A stretch of 64,000 nt of DNA from positions 153,702-217,701 of the forward strand of contig NZ_JACHGE010000009.1 in assembly GCF_014202225.1 (NCBI RefSeq), given 5' to 3'. The position numbers and the translations under genes were made by a program. The stretch's first letter is position 1; each line of letters opens with the position of its first letter. The notes beneath the pieces were generated by a model. The model did not search any database and was not told the origin of the DNA. It saw only the letters and a list, made by a program, of their open reading frames with translations. Shown here one piece after another: positions 28,290 to 36,772 of the stretch. This stretch comes from Algibacter amylolyticus. Lineage in GTDB: Bacteria > Bacteroidota > Bacteroidia > Flavobacteriales > Flavobacteriaceae.

Positions 28290-28880
28290 ATGATTTTACC
28301 TATTGTAGCTTACGGAGACGCCGTTTTAAAGAAAAAAGCAAAAGATATTACTAAGGATTACCCCAATTTTGAAGGGTTGCTAGAAAACATGTTCGAAACC
28401 ATGTACAATGCTTATGGCGTAGGTCTTGCGGCCCCTCAAATAGGATTGCCTATTCGTATGTTTTTGGTTGATACTACGCCGTTTTCAGAAGATGAAGATT
28501 TAAGTGAAGATGAGCAAAAAGCGCTAAACGGATTTAAACGCGTTTTTATTAATGCTCAAATTACTAAAGAAGAAGGTGATGAGTGGGCTTTTAACGAAGG
28601 TTGTTTAAGTATTCCAGACGTTAGAGAAGATGTGTTTAGAAAACCTAAAATTACTATTGAATATCTAGACGAAAACTTTAAAGCACATAAAGAATCTTTT
28701 GATGGGTTAATTGCTCGAGTAATTCAGCATGAATACGACCATATTGAAGGTGTTTTGTTTACCGATAAGTTATCGAGCTTAAAAAAGCGTTTAATAAAAG
28801 GTAGACTTACTAACATTTCTAAAGGGAAAATAAATGTAGACTACCGCATGCGATTTCCAGACCAAAAAAAGAAACGATAA
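28290..28880 (+). CDS. def: Peptide deformylase
   Basis: 196 residues. The three deformylase motifs are present: GVGLAAPQIG (motif 1), EGCLSIP with the metal-binding cysteine (motif 2) and QHEYDH with the HExxH pair (motif 3). It removes the N-formyl group from new proteins. A short acidic insertion (SEDEDLSEDEQ around residues 70-80) is usual for Bacteroidota. Followed 54 bases later by a DUF5606 gene, a conserved flavobacterial neighbour. Confidence 0.95.
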   Translation: MILPIVAYGDAVLKKKAKDITKDYPNFEGLLENMFETMYNAYGVGLAAPQIGLPIRMFLVDTTPFSEDEDLSEDEQKALNGFKRVFINAQITKEEGDEWAFNEGCLSIPDVREDVFRKPKITIEYLDENFKAHKESFDGLIARVIQHEYDHIEGVLFTDKLSSLKKRLIKGRLTNISKGKINVDYRMRFPDQKKKR

Positions 28881-28934
28881 TATTTGCAATACATCAATAA
28901 ACAGTTGATATTTGTCTCTTTCAAAAAATAATTT

Positions 28935-29363
28935 ATGAGCTTAGAAAAAGTAATTTCAATTTCAGGAAAACCAGGGTTATACAAATTAATTACCCAAACA
29001 AGAGGAGGTTTTGTAGCAGAATCGTTAATAGATAACAAACGTATTTCGGTTAGTATGCAAAACAATGTAAGTGTATTAAGTGAAATTGCTATTTATACAT
29101 TAACCGAAGAGGTGCCTTTACGTCAAGTTTTTCAAAGTATTAAAGAGAAGGAAAACGGAGAGAAAACATCTGTAAAGCCTAAAGACAGTAAAGATAAATT
29201 AGAAGAATACTTCTTTAATGTTTTACCCGATTACGATGAAGATAGAGTGTATGCTAGCGATATTAAAAAAGTAATTCAGTGGTATAACTTATTGCAAGAG
29301 CATAACATGTTAGATGGTTTAGAAGCTACAGAAGCTGAAACTGTTGCAGACGAAGAAGAATAA
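28935..29363 (+). CDS. DUF5606 family protein
   Basis: 142 residues, no signal peptide. Conserved beginning SLEKVISISGKPGLYKLI followed by ISVSMQNNVSVLSEIAIYT and LPDYDEDRVYASDIKKVI matches the DUF5606 family found in Bacteroidota next to def. The tail is acidic (EATEAETVADEEE). Function unknown. A strong terminator follows 22 bases after the stop. Confidence 0.85.
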   Translation: MSLEKVISISGKPGLYKLITQTRGGFVAESLIDNKRISVSMQNNVSVLSEIAIYTLTEEVPLRQVFQSIKEKENGEKTSVKPKDSKDKLEEYFFNVLPDYDEDRVYASDIKKVIQWYNLLQEHNMLDGLEATEAETVADEEE

Positions 29364-29384
29364 ATAAAATAAATAATTACAATT

Positions 29385-29412
29385 AAAACCTTCAAATCTT
29401 GAAGGTTTTTTT
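29385..29412 (+). terminator. Intrinsic terminator of def-DUF5606
   Basis: Perfect 11-base stem AAAACCTTCAA / TTGAAGGTTTT with a 3-base loop (29396-29398), followed by a run of T. Ends the def transcription unit. Confidence 0.88.
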
Positions 29413-29449
29413 ATGCGTTTTTGTAAGGTGTTATAAAAAATTACGACCA

Positions 29450-29462
29450 GTTAGTACCTAAC
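29450..29462. promoter_or_regulatory. Palindrome GTTAG-TAC-CTAAC before the Crp/Fnr gene
   Basis: Five-base half-sites with a 3-base centre, 17 bases before the ATG at 29479. The same half-sites, with a 4-base centre, occur right after the regulator gene (30151-30166 region). It could be an operator for autoregulation; the one-base difference in spacing weakens the case. Confidence 0.35.
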
Positions 29463-29478
29463 AAAACTATCTTACATA

Positions 29479-30150
29479 ATGAAATCTCTCTGGTTCTTTG
29501 ACGATGTAAACCTATTTAAGGTACTTTGTCCGCATAAGTTTAAAGCCTATAAAAAAGGTCATGATTTTGATGCCTATAAAAAGAAAGACTACATCTACTT
29601 TGAGGAGGATTCTGCAAACAAAGTATATCTAATAGAAAAAGGAAAAGTAAAAATTGGCTATTACAGCGAAGATGGTAATGAGGTTATTAAAGCCATTTTA
29701 ACTCGTGGCGAAATTTTTGGAGAAACTGCTATTCTAGGTGAAGAAAAGCGAGAAGAATTTGCCCAATCTGTAGATAATAACACGAGCATTTGCCCTGTAG
29801 GAGTTAATACCATGCATAATTTAATGCGAGACAATCAAACCTTCAGTTTAAAAATATATAAGGTTATTGGGTTTAGGCTCAAAAAACTAGAACGACGATT
29901 ACAGCTTTTACTTTTTAAAGATGCAAAAACTAGACTTATTGAGTTTTTAGACGAGTTATGTTCAGATTACGGATACGATTGCGAAAAAACGGGCGATAAA
30001 ATTATTCATCATCCATATACTCAAAAAGATATTGCATCATTAATAGGTACATCAAGACCCACTTTAAATATTCTTCTAAACGAATTAAAGGAAGAAAATA
30101 TCATTCAATTTACTAGAAAAGAGATAAGAATCCATCATAAAACGGCTTAA
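29479..30150 (+). CDS. Crp/Fnr family transcriptional regulator
   Basis: 223 residues. The N-terminal cyclic-nucleotide-binding beta roll is seen in KVYLIEKGKVKIGYYSEDGNE and LTRGEIFGETAILG, but the phosphate-binding Arg of true cAMP binders (RSA motif) is not evident, and there are no N-terminal iron-sulfur cysteines as in FNR. The C-terminal winged helix-turn-helix is YTQKDIASLIGTSRPTLNIL. The effector is unknown. It is followed 75 bases later by a lipoprotein gene whose promoter overlaps a palindrome, which may be its target. Confidence 0.88.
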   Translation: MKSLWFFDDVNLFKVLCPHKFKAYKKGHDFDAYKKKDYIYFEEDSANKVYLIEKGKVKIGYYSEDGNEVIKAILTRGEIFGETAILGEEKREEFAQSVDNNTSICPVGVNTMHNLMRDNQTFSLKIYKVIGFRLKKLERRLQLLLFKDAKTRLIEFLDELCSDYGYDCEKTGDKIIHHPYTQKDIASLIGTSRPTLNILLNELKEENIIQFTRKEIRIHHKTA

Positions 30151-30168
30151 TGTTAGATAGCTAACATT
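30149..30168. promoter_or_regulatory. Palindrome AATGTTAG-ATAG-CTAACATT upstream of lipoprotein gene
   Basis: Perfect 8-base arms (30149-30156, 30161-30168) with 4-base spacer, beginning inside the regulator's stop codon and ending 19 bases before the -7 box at 30188. That position covers the -33 region, so it fits an operator for a Crp/Fnr-type dimer. It could also serve as a weak transcription stop, since TTTTAT follows. Confidence 0.45.
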
Positions 30169-30187
30169 TTATAAAACATAGGTGATA

Positions 30188-30195
30188 TATTTTTG
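30188..30195 (+). promoter_or_regulatory. -7 box TATTTTTG of lipoprotein gene
   Basis: Exact TAnnTTTG match, 29 bases before the ATG at 30225 and 19 bases past the palindrome at 30149-30168. Confidence 0.5.
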
Positions 30196-30224
30196 AAGTA
30201 TAAAATAACTAAAATAAATATATC

Positions 30225-31106
30225 ATGATTAAAAAAATGTTTTTAGCAGTATTAGTGGCAGGAGTTTTTGCCACTTCTTGTAGTAATGATGACGACGGAA
30301 CCGTAACATCAAGATTAAATATTTCATTAGATGGATTAGAAAATTTAGGAAACGACTTTGTCTATGAAGGATGGATAATTGTTGATGGGAATCCGGTGTC
30401 TACGGGCGTGTTTACAGTAGATGATAACGGAAATTTATCTGAAACTAGTTTTTCAATTTTAAAAGAGACGCTTGATGCAGCAACAAATTTTGTATTAACC
30501 ATTGAACCAGCAGTCGATCCAGATCCAGCACCAGCAGAAACTAAATTGTTAATTGGAGATTTTTCAGGAGATTCTGCAAATGTAAGTTCTGCGGGCATTG
30601 TTGCAGATTTTGCTTCCGTTTCCGGAAACTATATTTTGGCAACTCCAACAGATGAAGATGATACTAATGAGTCTAGTGGTGTTTGGTTTTTAGATAACTC
30701 TAGTGGCTCTGCCGTTGCAGGTCTTGATTTACCAACCCTTTCGGCGGGCTGGAAATACGAAGGATGGGTTGTTTTTGATGGCACTCCGGTATCAACTGGC
30801 ACGTTTTTAGATCCTGCTATGGCAGACGATAATGCAGCTACTTCACCTTTTAAAGGTAGTGTAGGTAACGGACCAGGGTATCCAGGAGAGGATTACGTAA
30901 TGGGTACTGCCACAGGAGTAACATTTCCAACGGATTTAAAAGGTAAAACGGTTGTTATTTCTGTAGAGCCAAGTCCAGATAATAGTGCAGCGCCTTTTAC
31001 TTTAAAACCATTAGCGCATGTTGTACCGGATAACGCAGCCGACCATACTGTAATTTCTATGGGAACAGGTCCTGTAACTATTTTAACAGGTACAGTTACT
31101 AGATAG
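30225..31106 (+). CDS. Lipoprotein with duplicated RskA-like domain
   Basis: 293 residues. Signal peptide with lipobox (VFATSC, cysteine near residue 20) followed by acidic residues SNDDDG, the usual Bacteroidota surface-lipoprotein export signal. Two homologous halves each contain a strand of the type YEGW(I/V)V.DG.PVSTG: residues about 46-62 and 181-197. This pattern resembles the extracytoplasmic anti-sigma-K (RskA) domain, but no sigma factor or anti-sigma helix is present. Function unknown. It follows the Crp/Fnr gene and may be its target. Confidence 0.75.
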   Translation: MIKKMFLAVLVAGVFATSCSNDDDGTVTSRLNISLDGLENLGNDFVYEGWIIVDGNPVSTGVFTVDDNGNLSETSFSILKETLDAATNFVLTIEPAVDPDPAPAETKLLIGDFSGDSANVSSAGIVADFASVSGNYILATPTDEDDTNESSGVWFLDNSSGSAVAGLDLPTLSAGWKYEGWVVFDGTPVSTGTFLDPAMADDNAATSPFKGSVGNGPGYPGEDYVMGTATGVTFPTDLKGKTVVISVEPSPDNSAAPFTLKPLAHVVPDNAADHTVISMGTGPVTILTGTVTR

Positions 31107-31129
31107 ACCTAAACTTTTTTGTTAGATTT

Positions 31130-31162
31130 AAGGCATGGTTTCAATTATTGAAACTGTGCCTT
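31130..31162 (+). terminator. Hairpin terminator after lipoprotein gene
   Basis: Stem of 15 base pairs including two G-U pairs (31130-31144 with 31148-31162) and a 3-base loop. The following U-tract is weak (ATTGATTTAAT). Lies 23 bases past the stop at 31106. Confidence 0.65.
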
Positions 31163-31175
31163 ATTGATTTAATAT

Positions 31176-31739
31176 ATGACATTGAATAAAAGTAGAATAA
31201 AGAATATTGTTTTTTTCGTTTTAATTGGGGCCTTGTTATTGGCACAAACTCGAAAACCTATTCAAATACTAGTAAATAAAGGGTTTGCGCTTTTTGCTCC
31301 GTCTACAATTGATGCTTCAAACCTAAGTACAATAACAGATTATAAATGGCTATTAAAAGGTGAAAACAATACGAACTTTAACTTTACTACAACCAAGAAC
31401 AAAGTCGTTTTGCTAAACTTTTGGGCCACTTGGTGTCCGCCGTGTATTGCAGAAATGCCTAGTATGCAATTATTGTATGAGGATTATAAAGATAAAATAG
31501 AGTTTGTTTTTGTTACCAATGAAGATTTTCAAACTACGCATAGCTTCCTAATTAAAAATAAATTTTCATTTAGTTCGTATAAAGCCATTTCCAAATTTCC
31601 TGAAGTTTTTAATGTTTCTAGTATTCCTAGAACATTTCTAATTGATAAAAAAGGAAATATAGTAATTGATAAAACAGGCGCTTCTAACTGGAATAGTGAA
31701 ACCGTTAGGGAGACTATTGATACTTTGCTTAAAAAATAA
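31176..31739 (+). CDS. TlpA-like membrane-anchored thioredoxin family protein
   Basis: 187 residues. A single N-terminal hydrophobic segment (residues 9-24) anchors or exports it. The thioredoxin fold has the redox-active NFWATWCPPCIAEMP with the CPPC pair at about residues 82-85, cis-proline region SIPRTFLIDKKG. It probably keeps periplasmic thiols reduced, for example for cytochrome c maturation. The variant CPPC is typical of TlpA/ResA-like proteins. Confidence 0.88.
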   Translation: MTLNKSRIKNIVFFVLIGALLLAQTRKPIQILVNKGFALFAPSTIDASNLSTITDYKWLLKGENNTNFNFTTTKNKVVLLNFWATWCPPCIAEMPSMQLLYEDYKDKIEFVFVTNEDFQTTHSFLIKNKFSFSSYKAISKFPEVFNVSSIPRTFLIDKKGNIVIDKTGASNWNSETVRETIDTLLKK

Positions 31740-31810
31740 ATAGCTATGCCATCTAAATTTTTCGTAAATTTTACTATAATTTTATTGTGTAATTAAAAAC
31801 AAATAGCAAA

Positions 31811-32776
31811 TTGAATATAGTTGTATTAGACGGTTTTACACTTAATCCAGGAGATTTAAGTTGGGAAGGTATTGAACAATTTGGTGATGTAGTTGTTTAT
31901 GACAGAACAGGAAATAATACCAAAGAAATCGTAAAGAATATTGGCGATGCCGAAATTGTTTTTACCAATAAAACACCACTTCCTAAAGAGGTATTAAAAC
32001 AAGTGCCACAATTAAAATATATTGGAGTTTTGGCTACCGGTTATAATGTGGTAGATGTAAATGCTGCCAAAGATTTGGGTGTTACAGTTGCTAATGTACC
32101 TACTTACGGTACTCAGGCTGTAGCGCAATTTACCATGGCTTTACTGCTAGAGTTGTGCCATAATGTTGGTAATCATGCCGCTGCTGTAATGGATGGGGAA
32201 TGGACGAAATCTAAAGATTTTTGTTTTTGGAATTCACCACTTATAGAGCTAGACGGCAAAACTTTAGGAATTATTGGTTTTGGTAAAATTGGGCAAGCTA
32301 CTGCGAAAATAGGAGAGGCTTTTGGCTTAAATATTGTTGCCTTTAACCGAAGTAAAAATCCAGATCTAGAAACAGAAACTTGTAAATATGTGTCTTTGGA
32401 TGAATTACTAGAAACATCGGATATTATTAGTTTACATTGTCCGCAAACCGATGCTACAACAGGAATTATCAATAAAACAAATATTGATAAAATGAAAGAT
32501 GGCGTAATGATTATAAACACATCTCGTGGCGGGTTGATAGTTGAAGATCATTTAAAAGATGCTCTAAATTCAGGAAAGGTGTCTGGAGCTGCAGTCGATG
32601 TTGTTTCCTCGGAGCCTATTAAGGCAGATAACCCGTTATTAAGCGCTAAAAACTGTATTATTACACCTCATATTGCTTGGGCATCAAAAGCATCTAGAAA
32701 CAGATTGATGCAAACTGCTGTTGAAAATTTAAAAGCTTATTTAGAAGGAAAACCTATTAATGTGGTTAATAAGTAA
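31811..32776 (+). CDS. D-2-hydroxyacid dehydrogenase (NAD-dependent)
   Basis: 321 residues with a TTG start at 31811; no ATG fits the conserved N-terminus (MNIVVLDGFTLNPGDLSW). The NAD-binding Rossmann motif is LGIIGFGKIGQA, followed by the catalytic arginine in INTSRGGLI, the glutamate in VVSSEPI and the histidine in ITPHIAWAS. It resembles glycerate dehydrogenase/hydroxypyruvate reductase types. The exact substrate is not fixed by sequence. Confidence 0.9.
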   Translation: MNIVVLDGFTLNPGDLSWEGIEQFGDVVVYDRTGNNTKEIVKNIGDAEIVFTNKTPLPKEVLKQVPQLKYIGVLATGYNVVDVNAAKDLGVTVANVPTYGTQAVAQFTMALLLELCHNVGNHAAAVMDGEWTKSKDFCFWNSPLIELDGKTLGIIGFGKIGQATAKIGEAFGLNIVAFNRSKNPDLETETCKYVSLDELLETSDIISLHCPQTDATTGIINKTNIDKMKDGVMIINTSRGGLIVEDHLKDALNSGKVSGAAVDVVSSEPIKADNPLLSAKNCIITPHIAWASKASRNRLMQTAVENLKAYLEGKPINVVNK

Positions 32777-32796
32777 TTCGTTTTTTAAACATTTAA

Positions 32797-33939
32797 TTAT
32801 AGTGTTTTAAAGAATGCCTTTATAAAATTCCACGAAAATAAAGAGCTCATTATTTTTAATTCTTCAACGAAAGTGGATTCTTCGTCTAAAAAGCGAAACA
32901 TAGTTTGAATGCTGTTTTTATCATAAAATTTTTCAAAAATCCATTCGCCTTTATAATTTTCATCCTTTAAAACTTTTAAAAATATCTTATCGTAAAACTT
33001 GAAGCGGGCCTTAAAAAGCTGTTTAGATGGCGTGTTGTTTGTTTTAATATTTTCAATAATTTGAGCTACTTTTTTTTCGGTATGCTTAAAGGAATAGCCT
33101 GTAGATCCTTTAACCCAACCACCACCTGTACCAATTTTAGTTACTTTTTTAGTATTAAATTTTTCAAAAGGAAAAGTAGTCATAGGTATTTGGCCGCTTT
33201 CCGTTTCAGTTATCGTATAACGTTCAAGTTTTAAATACTTCTCTATATATTGTTTTATATAATTATCATAAGTTTCTTCAGAAACTATATTGGAGGTGAA
33301 ATAGGTGAATTCAACTAAGGCTTCGGTTTCAGAAAATGGTAATACGTATGTAAATGTGGTTTGCTCGCCGTCTTTCAGTCTGTAATCCATCATGATAATC
33401 CTGTTTTTATCGAAAGTGTTTTTATCGGTTTTAATAACCCATCCCTTAAAATGTTGAATTATAGAAATGTTTTTTTCTGAATGTATTGAAAAAGACTCAG
33501 GAATTCGACTGTCAAAAACATGAGAGGCCGTATAGATGTTTTTTAAAGTAGAAACACGTACATTTTGATTTTCCTGTGCCTCCGTCACCTCTTCTATAAT
33601 GAACGTAAAATTATCTTTTTTCGAGAGCGTGCTAATTGCATGCTTATAAAAGTCTATAGAGCGTATTGATTTATAGCTGTAAGGTTTTAAGGTTAAATCA
33701 ATGTGTTTATTTGTTGTAATAACTGAAGCTTTAGCCCACGAGTTATGGGGTAAATGGTTCCATGCTGACGGTTCGGTTTCCCAAAAGCTCCAGGTTTTAT
33801 CGTTCGTATCTTTTCTAGAAGGATCGATAAGCGCTATGCTTTTATTTTTAAAATAAGAATCGGATGCTATTTTTAATGCCAATTGTAAACCAGCCAATCC
33901 ATTTCCAATAATAATATAGTCGAAATGGGTTTTACTCAT
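32797..33939 (-). CDS. crtY: Lycopene beta-cyclase
   Basis: 380 residues. N-terminal FAD-binding DYIIIGNGLAGLQLAL and cyclase motifs WSFWE, MDYRL near the middle and KIGTGGGWVKGSTGYSF. It closes both ends of lycopene to give beta-carotene. Last gene of the carotenoid operon; the preceding crtZ ends 21 bases before its ATG. The bulk of the family is near this length. Confidence 0.92.
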   Translation of the reverse strand: MSKTHFDYIIIGNGLAGLQLALKIASDSYFKNKSIALIDPSRKDTNDKTWSFWETEPSAWNHLPHNSWAKASVITTNKHIDLTLKPYSYKSIRSIDFYKHAISTLSKKDNFTFIIEEVTEAQENQNVRVSTLKNIYTASHVFDSRIPESFSIHSEKNISIIQHFKGWVIKTDKNTFDKNRIIMMDYRLKDGEQTTFTYVLPFSETEALVEFTYFTSNIVSEETYDNYIKQYIEKYLKLERYTITETESGQIPMTTFPFEKFNTKKVTKIGTGGGWVKGSTGYSFKHTEKKVAQIIENIKTNNTPSKQLFKARFKFYDKIFLKVLKDENYKGEWIFEKFYDKNSIQTMFRFLDEESTFVEELKIMSSLFSWNFIKAFFKTL

Positions 33940-33960
33940 TGTTAATGCAAGTTGGGAAAT

Positions 33961-34410
33961 CTATTTTTTAAAATATTTAAAAGGGACAAACAGCATGCCA
34001 AAGCATTCTCCATCTTCTTTTCCTAAATGCTTGTGGTGCATTTTATGAGCGCGTCTTACCCCTTTTGCATACCAATTGTTGGCGTTTCTAAAAAGTTTAA
34101 ATCGTTGATGGATAAAAATGTCATGCACTATAAAATAGGAAAGGCCATAAGCAAAAATACCTAAACCTATAGGTAAGCCTGCCCAAAAGCTTGTATGTTT
34201 CCATAGTAAAAAGAACCCTATACTAACTACGGCGTAAAATATAAAAAAGGCGTCATTTCGTTCAAACCAACTATCATGATCTTTGTGGTGATGATCTTTG
34301 TGTAAACGCCATAAAAAACCATGCATCACGTATTTATGTGTAAACCATGCCATAAATTCCATGAACAAATAGGTGCCTATAAATATGAGTATCCAATACA
34401 AAGTTTGCAT
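33961..34410 (-). CDS. crtZ: Beta-carotene hydroxylase, fatty-acid-hydroxylase type
   Basis: 149 residues with several hydrophobic helices. The histidine clusters that bind the di-iron centre are visible: HKYVMHGFLWRLHKDHH, HDIFIHQRF and RAHKMHHKHLG. This layout is CrtZ, which hydroxylates the rings of beta-carotene to make zeaxanthin. Lies between crtB and crtY in the same orientation, 9 bases after the end of crtB. Confidence 0.92.
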   Translation of the reverse strand: MQTLYWILIFIGTYLFMEFMAWFTHKYVMHGFLWRLHKDHHHKDHDSWFERNDAFFIFYAVVSIGFFLLWKHTSFWAGLPIGLGIFAYGLSYFIVHDIFIHQRFKLFRNANNWYAKGVRRAHKMHHKHLGKEDGECFGMLFVPFKYFKK

Positions 34411-34419
34411 GTTGTAATT

Positions 34420-35259
34420 TTACATTAAATTTAATTGATATTTTACGTAACTACGCATTAAAAGTTCTATTTTTTTCGGATTAGAAACCCGAATTCTAGA
34501 ATCTTTAATTTTAAGCGCTGGTGTTTTTTTAAGCTTTTTTAATAGTTGACTGTAATACCTATACGCCATAAAAACGCCAAATTTAGCTTCGATAGGTAGT
34601 TTTTTAATACCGCTTAATCCTTTTTTAAAATCGGCTTCAATATCGTCAATAATACATTGTTTGGATGTTTCGTCTAGATTTTTTAAATCGGTATTGGGGA
34701 AATAGGTACGGTCTAAACCTTCAAAATCGGCTTTTAAATCTCTTAAAAAATTCACTTTTTGAAACGCAGAGCCAAGAGACATAGCAGTGTCTTTAAGCTC
34801 GTTAAATTTCTCTTCGTTTCCATTTACAAAAACGCGTAAACACATTAAGCCAACTACATCGGCAGAACCATATATGTAGTCTTTATATTCGTTTTCGGTT
34901 AAATAATTGGATTTATGTAAATCTAACCGCATGCTTTTCATAAAGGCATCTACAAACGACTTGTCAATGTTGTATTTATGAAACGTATGTTGAAAAGAAT
35001 TTAATATAGGGTTTAAACTAATTTTATGCGTTAATGCTGATTCTAAGTCTTCAGAAAATTTATTGAATAATAATTCTTTATCATAATCATGAAAAGAATC
35101 AACAATCTCGTCGGCAAACCTAACAAAGCCATATATGTTATAAATATCGGCACGAATGGACTTGTATAGCATTTTTGTAGCCAAAGAAAACGATGTGCTA
35201 TAAGTCTTAGTTACAAGCTTACTGCTGCTGTAAGAAACGGTATCAAATAAGGACTTCAT
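34420..35259 (-). CDS. crtB: Phytoene synthase
   Basis: 279 residues of the trans-isoprenyl diphosphate head-to-head synthase fold. The two aspartate-rich motifs are FVRFADEIVDSFHDYD and FLRDLKADFEGLDRTYFP, which bind magnesium and the diphosphates. It joins two geranylgeranyl diphosphates to give phytoene. Its ATG overlaps the crtI stop by four bases (ATGA), so translation is coupled. No crtE (GGPP synthase) lies in this window. Confidence 0.93.
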   Translation of the reverse strand: MKSLFDTVSYSSSKLVTKTYSTSFSLATKMLYKSIRADIYNIYGFVRFADEIVDSFHDYDKELLFNKFSEDLESALTHKISLNPILNSFQHTFHKYNIDKSFVDAFMKSMRLDLHKSNYLTENEYKDYIYGSADVVGLMCLRVFVNGNEEKFNELKDTAMSLGSAFQKVNFLRDLKADFEGLDRTYFPNTDLKNLDETSKQCIIDDIEADFKKGLSGIKKLPIEAKFGVFMAYRYYSQLLKKLKKTPALKIKDSRIRVSNPKKIELLMRSYVKYQLNLM

Positions 35260-36728
35260 ACTAATAGTTTATGGTGTTTTGTTACTAAATCTGCTACTAA
35301 TTTTCCAGAGATTAACGATGGTGGTACACCTGGTCCAGGAACCGTTAATTGTCCAGTAAAAAATAAATTATCTACTTTCTTACTTTTTAGTTTAGGTCTT
35401 AAAAAGGCGGTTTGTAACAATGTATTTGCCATTCCGTAAGCATTCCCTTTGTATGAGTTGTAATCTTTTATAAAATCGTTAATACAAAAGCTTTCCTTAA
35501 AAATTACATGATCTTTTACGTTTTGAGAGGTTAGTTCTTCAAATCGTTTTATAATTTTATTAAAATAGGTTGCTCTTAATTCAGGAGTATCTTCTAGTCC
35601 TGGAGCTAATGGTATTAAAAATATACCGGCTTCTTTTCCTTCTGGCGCTACATGCTCATCTGTTATACTGGGAAAGCTCGCATAAAAAAGCGGATTTTCT
35701 GGCCATTTGGGATGGTCATAAATAGCTTTTGCATGTACATCAAAATCTACATCAAAAAACAAAGTGTGATGGTTTACGTTTTTTAGTTTCTTGTCGAATC
35801 CTACATAAAATAGGAGAGAAGAAGGTGCAAAGGTCTTCTTCTGCCAATAGGACTCCGTATATTGTCTTAAAGATTTATCAAGTAAGGTTTCGGTGTGGTG
35901 GTAATCTGCACCACTTACTACAACATCAGAATAATATTTTGTTCCTTTCGATTCTATACCTATTGCTTTTTTGTTATTTACGATAATTCTATCAACAGAG
36001 TTTTCTGTTTTAATAATAACACCAAGTGATTTTGCTAACTTTTCAATGGCTAATATAACTTGATACATCCCTTTTTTAGGATGAAATGTGCCGAGTCCAA
36101 AATCGGCATAATTCATAAAGCTATAAAATGATGGCGTATCACTAGGTTTAGCGCCTAAGAATAATACAGGGAATTCAAGTATTTTTACTAACCTATCATT
36201 TTTAAAAGACTTTCTAACATCTTTTTTTATGGTGCTAAAAAACTGATTTATCTTTTTAATAGTAGCCGGTGTTATTAGCTCTAGAGGCGAGACACCAGGA
36301 TTGTATACTAAATCTTTAATGGCAATATCATAATTGTGTTTAGCTTGTTCAATAAACGTTTTAAGTTTTTTTGAACTTCCAGGTTCTTCCTTCTCGAAAG
36401 CTATTATAATTTTTTCCAAGGTATCTTCTATGGTAATAAAATCGTCCTTACCAAAGTAAACGCTATACGCTGGATTTAATTTTTCTAAAGTATAGTAATC
36501 GGAAGGTTTTTTATTGAAATCTGAGAAGAAACGCTCAAAAACATCGGGCATCCAATACCATGTTGGACCTATATCAAAAGTGAAACCTTGGGTTTGTAGT
36601 TGTCTTGCACGACCACCAATGGTTTTGTTTTTCTCGAAAATTGTTACTTCGTAGCCAGCTTTAGCTAAATAGCATGCTGATGCTAAAGAGGAGAAACCAG
36701 AACCTATTATATTTACAGTTGTTTTCAT
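35256..36728 (-). CDS. crtI: Phytoene desaturase
   Basis: 490 residues from ATG 36728 (MKTTVNIIGSGFSSLA); an in-frame start at 36740 adds MLNN and is less likely. FAD-binding motif IIGSGFSSLASACYLAKAGY at the N-terminus and the CrtI family C-terminal signature DNLFFTGQLTVPGPGVPPSL. The four-step desaturase converts phytoene to lycopene. Stop overlaps the crtB start by 4 bases; the promoter and regulator lie upstream. Confidence 0.94.
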   Translation of the reverse strand: MKTTVNIIGSGFSSLASACYLAKAGYEVTIFEKNKTIGGRARQLQTQGFTFDIGPTWYWMPDVFERFFSDFNKKPSDYYTLEKLNPAYSVYFGKDDFITIEDTLEKIIIAFEKEEPGSSKKLKTFIEQAKHNYDIAIKDLVYNPGVSPLELITPATIKKINQFFSTIKKDVRKSFKNDRLVKILEFPVLFLGAKPSDTPSFYSFMNYADFGLGTFHPKKGMYQVILAIEKLAKSLGVIIKTENSVDRIIVNNKKAIGIESKGTKYYSDVVVSGADYHHTETLLDKSLRQYTESYWQKKTFAPSSLLFYVGFDKKLKNVNHHTLFFDVDFDVHAKAIYDHPKWPENPLFYASFPSITDEHVAPEGKEAGIFLIPLAPGLEDTPELRATYFNKIIKRFEELTSQNVKDHVIFKESFCINDFIKDYNSYKGNAYGMANTLLQTAFLRPKLKSKKVDNLFFTGQLTVPGPGVPPSLISGKLVADLVTKHHKLLV

Positions 36729-36772
36729 ATTGTTTAACAAATTTAGTTAAAAATTAAACAATATTAAAATTT

